This document shows, piece by piece, positions 44,409 through 54,100 of a DNA stretch of 64,000 nucleotides. Position 1 is the first letter of the stretch. Each line of letters begins with the position of its first letter. The DNA comes from Flavobacterium sp. NRK F7 (GTDB lineage Bacteria; Bacteroidota; Bacteroidia; Flavobacteriales; Flavobacteriaceae), in NCBI RefSeq assembly GCF_024054195.1, contig NZ_JAMXLB010000001.1, positions 1,436,950 to 1,500,949 of the forward strand. The letters run 5' to 3'. The position numbers and the translations under genes were made by a program. Under the pieces are notes generated by a model that worked only from the letters and a program-made list of their open reading frames with translations, did not search any database and was not told the DNA's origin.

Positions 44409-45805
44409 TTCTTTTTAGAAGTTAATTTTGGTTCTTCTAATGGTTTTGGGCCATAAGGTAATCGCAAGTCTTGATATTGAGAAGTGACTTTACCAGATGC
44501 ATCTACAGTATCTGCACGATTTCCAATAATATGCCAAGAGAAACTTACATTGCTCGTTCCATTATTCAATTCTTTTACTTTGAATCCTTTATCTGACTTT
44601 TCAGTAACGTAAACACCGTTGCATTCTCCTTCTAATTGAATGAAAACTTTGAGCGGATGATTTGCGTCTATTTTAAGAGATTTAGCTACTATTTTGTCTA
44701 ACTCAATATAGGCGGTTCCATTGGTAAGTTGCCCAACACCATAGTCTTCAAATAAAACTTCTGGAGCTTCTGGACAAAACATAACTCTCGGTTCGTTATT
44801 TTCATCTGGAATTAATGTAGAAACGGTTCCGTTACCTACAATTTTATAATTGGTTCCTCCTGTAGCAGTTGCATCATTGGCGTGATTGTATTTTAGACCT
44901 ACATAACTGTAAGATTGGCCACCCGCTGCGGTACCACCTATAAAATAACCACCATATAAAAATCGTACAGTTGTGCCACTAATAGCAGCAATGGCTTGTT
45001 CGTTTTTTCCTGCAATACTTGCAAAAGCACTACTGTTATTTGTAGAAACATTGTTATCTGTGTCTAATGAAAAGCTACCTGCAAAATTCCCATTGTGTGC
45101 TGCATTATTTGGCGCCCCGTTACCCGTACTGCCATAAATACCAACTCCATTTGTTGCAGAACCCGCTACACCAGCACCTTTTGTTGGGAAAACTCCTGTT
45201 ATTCCATTTGTTGCCCCAATAACTGCAGTTCCAGTTGCATTGGCATTTCTACCCCAAAAAGCATTCGCTACGTTATCATTTGCAGTACCTGCTACGGCAT
45301 CATTTGTTCCAGCACCAGCTACAGTTACTTGACTTGCAGTTGAGCCGACTGAGTTAATTCCTATAGTTCCACCACTTAAAATACGCATTCTTTCTAAATT
45401 GTTAGTATAAAAATGAACGTTTTGAGTATCTGTTGTTCCTAAAAAGTTGGTACCAGGTGTTGTGCCACTGTTTCCTTGTAGTGACCAATCTAATCCGCCA
45501 GATGCTCCAGCAAAAGCAACCCATTTTGAACCATCCCAATAATAAAGTCCAGGAGAAACATTATTAGGTGAAGCTCCAGCAGTTGCCGTATTCCATACAA
45601 ATGTTCCAGCTAATAAGGCGCCTCCTTGTGGGTTTGTTACAGGAGTAGCCACATTTGAAGCCGTTAATGCTACTCTTGGTGGGACAATTCCTTGCGTGGT
45701 TGATGTTATTTCTAAAGCTCCATTTGGAGTTGTAGTTCCAATTCCTACTTGCGAATACGTGAAGGTGCTAATTACAGTAAAACTGAGAAATAGAAGTTTT
45801 TTCAT
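44405..45805 (-). CDS. Exported surface protein of the VGIGTTTPN tail-fibre-like type
   Basis: The protein has 466 aa with a signal peptide (MKKLLFLSFTVISTFTYSQ). The mature start VGIGTTTPNGALEI, followed by LYYWDGSKWVAFAG, is common in Bacteroidota exported proteins that resemble phage tail fibres. The middle is rich in Gly, Ala, Thr and Asn repeats (GAGTNDAVAGTANDNVANAFWG, GAGVAGSATNGVGIYGSTGNGA), probably a trimeric beta-structure. The C-terminus (LEEPKLTSKKN) is not a clear T9SS sorting domain. Function unknown, probably surface or filament. Confidence 0.75.
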   Translation of the reverse strand: MKKLLFLSFTVISTFTYSQVGIGTTTPNGALEITSTTQGIVPPRVALTASNVATPVTNPQGGALLAGTFVWNTATAGASPNNVSPGLYYWDGSKWVAFAGASGGLDWSLQGNSGTTPGTNFLGTTDTQNVHFYTNNLERMRILSGGTIGINSVGSTASQVTVAGAGTNDAVAGTANDNVANAFWGRNANATGTAVIGATNGITGVFPTKGAGVAGSATNGVGIYGSTGNGAPNNAAHNGNFAGSFSLDTDNNVSTNNSSAFASIAGKNEQAIAAISGTTVRFLYGGYFIGGTAAGGQSYSYVGLKYNHANDATATGGTNYKIVGNGTVSTLIPDENNEPRVMFCPEAPEVLFEDYGVGQLTNGTAYIELDKIVAKSLKIDANHPLKVFIQLEGECNGVYVTEKSDKGFKVKELNNGTSNVSFSWHIIGNRADTVDASGKVTSQYQDLRLPYGPKPLEEPKLTSKKN

Positions 45806-45921
45806 GATACTTTATTTTGGGTTATCTGTAAAAATATTGTTTGTAAATCTTAAATGATTACAAATAAATTGCCTTTTTTGTTAAAAAAGCACTTATTTTG
45901 ATTGATTGAGAGATTTTTTTG

Positions 45922-45954
45922 TAAAAAAAATCCTCTTCTTTTTGAGAAGAGGAT
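45922..45954 (-). terminator. Terminator of the giant surface gene at 45978
   Basis: ATCCTCTTCT (45930-45939) and AGAAGAGGAT (45945-45954) form a perfect 10-bp stem with a 5-nt loop, followed by eight T on the minus strand. Confidence 0.85.
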
Positions 45955-45977
45955 AGTAGTTTTAGAATTATTATTTT

Positions 45978-48900
45978 TTAAAAAATTATCTTTTTAGTGA
46001 CTGAATTTCCATTTTTAAGTTTTATCTCTACAAACAAGGGTGCATTGTTTTTTTGCAAGTTTGAGATAATTGTTTCCATAGTGTTTACTTCTTTAAGATT
46101 TACTAAGTTTCTACCTAAGACATCGTGTACTTGTACGCTTGTAATAATGTCTTTTGTTGATTTAATAACTAAATTATCAGTTGAGAGGATAATGATATTA
46201 GATTCGTTATTTTCAAAATCATTATTGTTTAATGTGTTGTCTGTAAATCTTAATTGGAAACGATTATCTACAGAACCCATTGAACTTGAAAATCGGTACG
46301 GGCTTATTCGTAAATCATGAAGGGAATTATTTTGAAGATCTTCTAGAAATATAGATTGGTTGTTGTCTTCAAAAATACCATCTAAGGCACCAATACCAAT
46401 CGTATGATGTCCATCTTGAGTTAGATACATTCCTAATGGAATAACCTCTGTGGTTAAAAATGGTAGGCCTCTACCTTGTATTGTTAATTTGTTATTTTCG
46501 TTTATAGAATAAAGATCAAAATTATTTTTATTAGGTGCGGGTGCATCATAAAGTCTGTCTATAGTATTTGTAGCGCCTTCAATATATCCAACTAATGTTC
46601 GTACACTTTGTCCATTTTCAGAAATTAAGTCTAACCAAATTCTATTTTTTTCAACTTCTTGGTTTGATCCATTTCTAAAGAACTGAGTATTATCATAGCT
46701 AGCACTTCTCATAGTATTTGTAAATGTAACGTTTTCATTTGTTAGAATACTTGAATGGTTCATTAGAACAAAGAAAGCTTGACCTGCTGCAATATAGCCT
46801 CCAAATACTCCTGGTCCTGAAGAACTTCCTGATGCGTTATACGTAATATAATCGCTTAAAGAATAATTGTATTGGTAATTTTCATAAAATGGATCTGCAA
46901 CAGCTGAACTTGGAAGATTTCCATGAGTCCATACTTTTATAAAACCATCAATATTAGTATTTAAGGTTAAAAAATCGATAGCATCAATTGCTGACGGATA
47001 TGGGTTGCCAATTAAATTCCAGTTGTCATCATCCTTGGTTATAGGTGTATTCGTAAGTCCAATATAATTGATTCCGTCATAAATATCTCTTTTAATGGGG
47101 GTTGTTATGGTGCCATTATTTGGAGTTCCTGTAAAAGTACTCGTTAAAGTTTGTAAAGAGGTGGCGAAAGTATTTGGTGTTCTTACAATATATCCTTTGC
47201 CAATGACCATGTTTTCATTTGTGCTAATCCAATTTCCGTAATTACTATCGTAAATACTTGGTAAAGTAGGTTCCCATTTGTAGCGGTAACTTCCAGTTAT
47301 ATCACTTACTGCAAAATTTGATACGGGAGATGACCAATAAATATAATCGTATAATTTTGCTTGAACATCCCTTGTCATATTCATTGTCCCCGTATTTGAG
47401 ACGTTGTTAATTTGAATTAAACTTGAGCTATTTTCTAAAGTTAAAATACCTGAGCTATTGTTGTTGATCCAGTTAGTAATCGTAATGTTATTCGTTGGGT
47501 TAACAGTTAAATTAGCTCCATTTTGAATGGTTAGGTTTAAACCATTAGCCTCATAGTTTGTGCCAGAAATGATTGGGTCATTTGCTGTAACTGGTATAAT
47601 TACACAATCGGAAGAGGTAGGTATTCCAGTTGGCGACCAGTTATTGCCATCATTCCAATTTGTACTGACTGAACCTGTCCAAGTTTTTCCGCCATTAACA
47701 GTAACTGTTGTTTCATCAATTTCTTTTAAAGTTGCTCCTCCACATAAGGTATAGGTAACTTCAGCAGTATATACCGTAGTGGCCGTTGGGCACACATTTA
47801 TTTGATCTGTTGTTCCTACAACTGGACCAGTTGTTCCTGAGCCTTCATACCATTTTATAGAGGTAATTGAAGTTCCATCTGGTACAAAACGCCATGCTTC
47901 ATTGGTTACAGCCCAATTACTGTCTAATCCATTTCTATTAGGTGCGACAGTTGCTATTGTACCATCTGCATTTTGAATACCCACTACCGCATTACCGTCA
48001 TTCCAAGTTCCGGCGCCAAAATTATCGACGTTCTTTTCTTGGATGTATACTTCAATTACATTTGTATTTTCATAAAGAACCATCATACCAGTATAAAGAA
48101 TGGAGTTTTCATCATACATTGGAACATCGTTCCAGGAAGCAACAAGTGCTCTACATCCTGTATTTAAAGTGATTAATTCCCATCCAACTTCGCCTCCAAC
48201 TGAAGGGTCAATATCGTGAAATACACCAAATATAGAATTTTCAATCAAAGCGCCATCTCCACTTACAGGTAAGTTTGCTGAGAAACTCCAGTTACAAGTG
48301 TCTCCAGGTAAGTTGTTTGTTGTATCAAATGTAATTACGCCATTAGATCCTATTAAACATTGATTGTAAGTGTTTCCATAAAAGCAAAAATCAAAAGGGA
48401 GATTGATAATTGGAGACCAAATATCGTCAACATTTACACTTACAGGATTTTTTAAACAACTAAATTGATAGGGTGGATTGTAAGGTATCGATTCTACACT
48501 ATAAGTAGAAGTATCTCCTAAATTTAAATAGGTAGCTTCTAAATCTACGCAAGTAGAAGCAGCAGAACAGTTAATTGGTGCTGGATCAGAACCATTTAAA
48601 CTCAAACCTCCTGATGTCACTGACGGACAACCAAGTGTTGTAGTACCTTGGCTATCACCTACATCGCAGGTTGGCATAGTAAATTGAACATAGTTACCCC
48701 ATGCTCCTTGGCCTAATCCGCCACCGCAATTAGATCGTATCCAAATGTAATATGTGTTTCCTGGAGTTAATCCAGTTAAAGTTATTGAAGTTGAACCACT
48801 TCCTATAGAACCAGTTGCAGTGGTTCCAGTGCTTGGAACTGGAGTAGCAGTTGAAGCTAAATAATATTGATATCCATTTGCAGGTACTGGAGATCCTGCC

Positions 48901-50945
48901 GTCCAAGAAATAGCCACATCTGTTTGAGAAGTTACATTGGCAATAATGTTTGTTGGTCCTCCAGCACAAGGTAATGAACCTAAACAATTTAAGGTGTAAT
49001 CTTCGGTTTCTCCATATTGAAAATCACCACAAGATGGAGCAGGATTACTTAGATAGGCATTTCGAATTCTCATTCTATAGTTTCCAGCAGGTGTTCCATT
49101 AGGAATTGTAATTGTACCTATAGAAGCTGGACTTGATAAGTAACTTGTATTTAATATGTTTTCTCCGGTATCATCAAAATCTAAATCATTATTCCAGTCT
49201 ACCCAAACAGAATATCCGTAAGTACTAGATGGATGAGTTGCTGTAATATTAAAGCCTAGTCCAGCATATTGGGAAACTGAGAAAGATGAAGTATAGTCTA
49301 CGTAGCCTCCACTTGTAAACCCAGTTGGAGAATTAGTAAAATTGGTTGAAGCTCCAGAAGTTGTAATGCCGCTTATATAGTAACTAGTGTTTGTAGAATT
49401 GTTTGCATTACAATACCCTGTTTTAGCTACACCAGAGGTATATGGACTGTTACATCCATTTGAAGATCTAATTCTGTAATAATAGTTAGTATTAGCGCTA
49501 AGTCCTGTTACATTTCTATTAGTAGTAGGATCGTTAATTGTAAAGGGAGATCCTGGTACATTAATTGTGTAACCAGCATCCAATGTTACTTGTAATTGAT
49601 AGGTTACTGAATTAGCTCCACCGCCAGCACAAGATGGCCATGAAAAATCAATACTCGTTAAAGTTGAATTTGTTGCAATAGGGGTGGGTGTCGAAGAACA
49701 AGTTGTTCCATTTCCGGTTAACGGTCCGGATGTATTATAAATTGGTCCTCCAGAGCAACTAGTATTATTGTAGGCATAAATATAATAATAGTAATGGGTA
49801 TTACCACTTAGTCCAGTACCTGAAATAGAAGTCGAAGTACCACTTTGAACAAATGTTAATCCAGTTCCTAAACTACTTATATTTCCAGAATTATACAATG
49901 TTCCATTTGAAGGCTGTGTAGGTGGTGTTGCAGATAAGGATCGAATTACGAGATATCCATCAGCAGTACCGTTAAATGTTGCTGGAAAGGCAGTAGATGT
50001 TATTGTTCCAAAAGTAAAGCCATTAGCTTGAGATGATGGAGGTGAACACGGTAATGGTGAAGAAGCGCAAATGCCAAATGTGCCTTGGTTGTCATTTCCA
50101 TATTCCCAAAAGCGGACATAAATGGTAGCTCCCGGAGTCAATCCAGTTCTTGTAATGGATGACATATATCCATTATTACTGTCGTCATCATCACATTCTA
50201 ATAAATTGAGGCTTCCGCATGTTCCAGTATACCAAGCCATTCCAGAATCTGTCAATGTTCCAGCTTGTGAATCTACTGTAACGGTTCCGTTGGCAGGAAC
50301 AGTAAACGAAAACCAAACATCTCCTCCAGAATAGTTTGCGCAACCAGGTGCTGGTGGAGTAGAAGGTGTAGTAGATGCAGTAGCTCCGGTATTAGAGAAG
50401 TTGGAATAAGTACAAGTTGAGTTTATAGTTAAAGGTATGGCTCCAGTACAATTATCATTTGTAGGTGCACTTGCTGGAGCTGTAACACAGATACTATTAA
50501 GAACCATATCATTGTTATTTCGGTTGTTAATAACTTTGATGTAATAGATACCGTTTGGTAAAACAGTACTAATGGTTTCGGTTTGTGTTCCATTTGCTTG
50601 TGTGTCATTAGCACATGCAATTTGGGTTAATCCAGTACAAGATGAAGTTGATGAAATTAATTGAAGAAATAAATCGCGATTATTGCCTTCAGCTGTAATG
50701 GTAATGTTTTGTGGTCCGCTAGTAACTGTGAAGGTATACCAACCTTCTCTTCTGAATACATTAAATGCACACCCAGAAGCAATTGGATTGTTTTCAGTTA
50801 AATCGGTAATAGTTCCACTGCTACAGGGACCATTAATAGTTAAGCTTGTTGCTGTTGAACAGTTAGAGCCTTGAGAAAAAGAGAGGTTAAAAAAGAAGAT
50901 TGTTACAAATACTAGTGGGGCTAGAAAAATGTAATTTTTTTTCAT
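45978..50945 (-). CDS. Giant T9SS surface protein (1655 aa): PPC-like, Fn3-like and GEVED domains
   Basis: A signal peptide ends FFFNLSFSQG. The first ~300 residues hold two PPC-like modules (GWYTFTV, IACANDTQANG; DVWFSFTVPANGTVTV, LLECDDDDSNNG). Fn3-like segments follow (SGNTHYYYYIYAYNN, SANTNYYYRIRSSNGC), then a GEVED domain (VWVDWNNDLDFDD..., GDFQYGETEDYTLNC). Another Fn3 and a lectin-like region (YNPPYQFSCLKNPVSVNVDD, FYGNTYNQCLIGSNGVITFD) come before the shared C-terminal module that begins near KTWTGSVSTNWNDGNNWSP. The extreme C-terminus (VHDVLGRNLVN, VEIKLKNGNSVTKKIIF) is a T9SS sorting domain. It is probably an adhesin. Confidence 0.82.
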   Translation of the reverse strand: MKKNYIFLAPLVFVTIFFFNLSFSQGSNCSTATSLTINGPCSSGTITDLTENNPIASGCAFNVFRREGWYTFTVTSGPQNITITAEGNNRDLFLQLISSTSSCTGLTQIACANDTQANGTQTETISTVLPNGIYYIKVINNRNNNDMVLNSICVTAPASAPTNDNCTGAIPLTINSTCTYSNFSNTGATASTTPSTPPAPGCANYSGGDVWFSFTVPANGTVTVDSQAGTLTDSGMAWYTGTCGSLNLLECDDDDSNNGYMSSITRTGLTPGATIYVRFWEYGNDNQGTFGICASSPLPCSPPSSQANGFTFGTITSTAFPATFNGTADGYLVIRSLSATPPTQPSNGTLYNSGNISSLGTGLTFVQSGTSTSISGTGLSGNTHYYYYIYAYNNTSCSGGPIYNTSGPLTGNGTTCSSTPTPIATNSTLTSIDFSWPSCAGGGANSVTYQLQVTLDAGYTINVPGSPFTINDPTTNRNVTGLSANTNYYYRIRSSNGCNSPYTSGVAKTGYCNANNSTNTSYYISGITTSGASTNFTNSPTGFTSGGYVDYTSSFSVSQYAGLGFNITATHPSSTYGYSVWVDWNNDLDFDDTGENILNTSYLSSPASIGTITIPNGTPAGNYRMRIRNAYLSNPAPSCGDFQYGETEDYTLNCLGSLPCAGGPTNIIANVTSQTDVAISWTAGSPVPANGYQYYLASTATPVPSTGTTATGSIGSGSTSITLTGLTPGNTYYIWIRSNCGGGLGQGAWGNYVQFTMPTCDVGDSQGTTTLGCPSVTSGGLSLNGSDPAPINCSAASTCVDLEATYLNLGDTSTYSVESIPYNPPYQFSCLKNPVSVNVDDIWSPIINLPFDFCFYGNTYNQCLIGSNGVITFDTTNNLPGDTCNWSFSANLPVSGDGALIENSIFGVFHDIDPSVGGEVGWELITLNTGCRALVASWNDVPMYDENSILYTGMMVLYENTNVIEVYIQEKNVDNFGAGTWNDGNAVVGIQNADGTIATVAPNRNGLDSNWAVTNEAWRFVPDGTSITSIKWYEGSGTTGPVVGTTDQINVCPTATTVYTAEVTYTLCGGATLKEIDETTVTVNGGKTWTGSVSTNWNDGNNWSPTGIPTSSDCVIIPVTANDPIISGTNYEANGLNLTIQNGANLTVNPTNNITITNWINNNSSGILTLENSSSLIQINNVSNTGTMNMTRDVQAKLYDYIYWSSPVSNFAVSDITGSYRYKWEPTLPSIYDSNYGNWISTNENMVIGKGYIVRTPNTFATSLQTLTSTFTGTPNNGTITTPIKRDIYDGINYIGLTNTPITKDDDNWNLIGNPYPSAIDAIDFLTLNTNIDGFIKVWTHGNLPSSAVADPFYENYQYNYSLSDYITYNASGSSSGPGVFGGYIAAGQAFFVLMNHSSILTNENVTFTNTMRSASYDNTQFFRNGSNQEVEKNRIWLDLISENGQSVRTLVGYIEGATNTIDRLYDAPAPNKNNFDLYSINENNKLTIQGRGLPFLTTEVIPLGMYLTQDGHHTIGIGALDGIFEDNNQSIFLEDLQNNSLHDLRISPYRFSSSMGSVDNRFQLRFTDNTLNNNDFENNESNIIILSTDNLVIKSTKDIITSVQVHDVLGRNLVNLKEVNTMETIISNLQKNNAPLFVEIKLKNGNSVTKKIIF

Positions 50946-51055
50946 ATTATATCTATTAAAAGCAAATAATTTAGACCAAAATAAACATAATGTTAAAAAA
51001 AACCAAAAAATTATGAATTATTTTTATTTTTTTAAAATTTGTTTAGAGGTAATAC

Positions 51056-51084
51056 AATAAAAAAGCCAGTCATAGACTGGCTTT
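51056..51084 (-). terminator. Terminator of the giant surface gene at 51114
   Basis: AAAGCCAGTC (51062-51071) and GACTGGCTTT (51075-51084) form a perfect stem with loop ATA, preceded on the plus strand by an A-run (T-run on the minus strand). Confidence 0.85.
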
Positions 51085-51113
51085 CCATTTCAAGACATTA
51101 TTTTCAACTGATA

Positions 51114-54100
51114 TTAAAAGATAATCTTTTTCTTCATAGTAAAACCATTATCTAATTTTACTTCTATAAGTAAAGGAGTATTATTCTTTTGAATATTTTT
51201 AATTTCTTTTTCAAGAGAATTAATTTGGTTAATAGTTGTAATATTTCTGCCTAAAATATCATGAATTTTTATCGATTCAATATTTTTAACTAATGATTTA
51301 ATAGTTAGATGATCACTCGTTAAGATTAAAATATCATTTTCATTCGTTTCAAAATCTTGATTTCCTAAGTTATTAGAGTTATTGTATCTTAGGATAAATC
51401 TATTATCTATGTTTCCAGAATTTGAATTAAAACGATATGGAGTAAGTTTTAAATTGTGTATAATTCCAGTAGTAAGATCTTCTAAATAGATGTTTTGATT
51501 GGAATCTTCGAAAAGACCATCAACAGCAGCTATTCCGATAGTATAATTCCCGTCTTGAGCAATATACATTCCTATTGCTACTTGATCATTTTCATTAAAT
51601 GGTAGTGTTCTTCCTTGAATGTTTAATTTTTTATCTGAATTAAGGATAGAATAGATATCGAAATAATTTTTATCTACTGCTGGAGCATCATAAAGACGAT
51701 CAAGATCATTTGTTGCGTTAGTAATATAACCTACTAGAGTTCTTACTGAAGGGCCATTTTCTTTAGTTAAGTCTAACCAAATTCTGTTGGCTTCTACTTC
51801 ATTGGTAGCATTTCTATAGAACTGACTATTGCTATATGTTGCGTTTCTCATACTATTTGTGAAATTTACATTTTCTGTGGTTGAAGCAGAAGTGTGTTTC
51901 ATTTGTACAAAGAACCCTTGCCCAGAAGCTATAAGTCCTCCAAATACACCTGGACCGGATGAGGTACCAGTAGAATTGTAAGTAATGTAATCGTTAATAG
52001 AATAATTACTTTGGTAGTTTTCATAAAAAGGACTCGTTGTAGAAGTGCTTACTGCTGTTCCATGTGTCCAAATTTTTACGAAACCTTCAAGATTAGTATT
52101 GGTATTTAAGAAATCTATAGCGTTAATTGCAGATGGATATGGGTTACCAATAAGATTTAAATTGTCATCGTCTTTTGTTACTGGAGTAGTAGTTGGTCCA
52201 GTGTAATTCGCTCCATCGTAAGTGCCTCTAGATACAGGAATACTTAGGTTTCCGTTATTTAAAGTACCTGTGAAGTTTACAATTTTTGTTCCAGCTACAC
52301 CTTGTCTAGATATATATCCTTTACCAACAGTCATATTGCCACTTGCACTTACCCATGTACCAAAATTACTTGGATATGTAGGAGCTCTATTTACTGTTGA
52401 TTGCCAAACGTATCTTGGGCTTCCAGGTAAACTAGTTACTGGGAAATTACTAACAGGTGATGAATAATAGATGTAATCATAAGTGTTAGTTGTAACTCCT
52501 TGTCTGGTCATTGTAGTTATTCCTGATCCAGAGTTAAGAGTGTTGTCAATTTGAATAACACTTGTATTATTGTCTAAATTAAATGTACCATTATTTACAA
52601 TAAACTCTTTTATAGTTAAAGCTTTACTATTTTGAACATTTAAAGTAGAGCCAGATTTTATGGTTAAATTCTTTCCAATTCCATTTGCACCTGTGTTCAA
52701 TACTGAATTCACTCCTGTGTTAGAAATAATTACACAAGTGTTTATATCAGGAACTCCTACAGGTGACCAGTTATTGGCATCATTCCAATCAGTTGAAGAG
52801 CCACCTTTCCAAATTTTAGTTTTATTGGTAACATTAATCGTAGAACTAGTAGAACAACCATTAGTTAAATTGGCATTAGCAGTAAACGAATAACTTGGTG
52901 TTTCTAATTGTGTTACTGTTGGTTTAATATATACAGTAGAAATTGGAGTACCAGATGTATAAGGAATGGTACAAGCGGCATCAATATAAGCATCTACAGG
53001 TAGGGCACTTGTCCAAGTAAACGCAGGAGTTAAAGGTTTGTCGCCATATAAATGTACATCGTCAATAGCAACTCCATCACACCAACCTGCTTTATACCTG
53101 AATCTAAGTTGTAAAGAGGCAATATTAGTATACGAGCTTAAGTCGTATGTTTGTGTTGCAAATTGATTTCCGATTCCTACATCAGATACAAATATCGCAG
53201 ATGGAATTGCGGTCCATGCTCCACTTCCATTTTTGTATTCTACAATTACATATTCAACAGTTGCACTATTGGCATCATAATAACTTGAAAAATACATTCT
53301 GAAAGATAACGTAAGGTTTAAGAAACCAGTGGTGTTAACTGCTGATGATTCTAAAGCTGTTTCTACTTTTCCAAATGAACTTCCACCAGTTGATAAGTCA
53401 GAAGTGGTCATAGCAAATTGATTCGGACTAAATCCAGATGAAATAGCAGGGTACCAAACTGGATAGGTTGGGTAAGGAGGTACGTAAGTACTACTTCTAA
53501 TTTGCCAGTTGGTAATAGCTGTATTAGGACTAGCGATACTGTTGTTGGCAAAAACACCTAAACCGCTTTCGAAATTTTCATCAATTAGTGTGATTCTCTC
53601 AGTTGTACTACTAGCAGTAAGAGCAATTATACTTTCTTCTCCGCATACTTCTGGATTGGAGGTTGTAAAAGTAATATTTGAAACGGGTTTTACATAGGCT
53701 ATAACCTGTGTTCTGAATAATGACTCACAAGTGCCATTAAATGCCGTTACATAATAAGGAGTATCTGTTGAAATAGAAGGAGTAGTCCAAGTAGTAGTAT
53801 TTGATGTGCCTACTAATACACCTCCCGTTTTTGCAGAATACCATCTGTATTGGGTTGTTCCTGCAGTTCCTGTTGCTCCTAAAGTAACAGTACCTGTTCC
53901 ACATCGCGTTGCAGAAGCAATCGTTTGTATTTTTGCTGCACAATTTGCAATAACGGTGAAGGTATAATCCTCAGTTTCACCACCACTATTTAAGTTGCCA
54001 CAAGAAGTAAAACTATTGCTACCTACGTTAATTCTAATACGTATTCTGTAGTCACCAGGTGTTGTTCCAGTTGGTACAACAAAACCAAAAGTAGTATTTA

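Noticed and set aside
48730..48987. Minus-strand Cys/Phe/Trp-rich ORF (85 aa)
   Set aside because: Lies inside the giant surface gene in another frame; composition typical of shadow translation of Thr/Asn-rich repeats.
50122..50334. Plus-strand Val/Pro-rich ORFs inside the giant genes
   Set aside because: They are antisense frames of Thr/Gly/Ser-rich repeats; no start signals or promoters.
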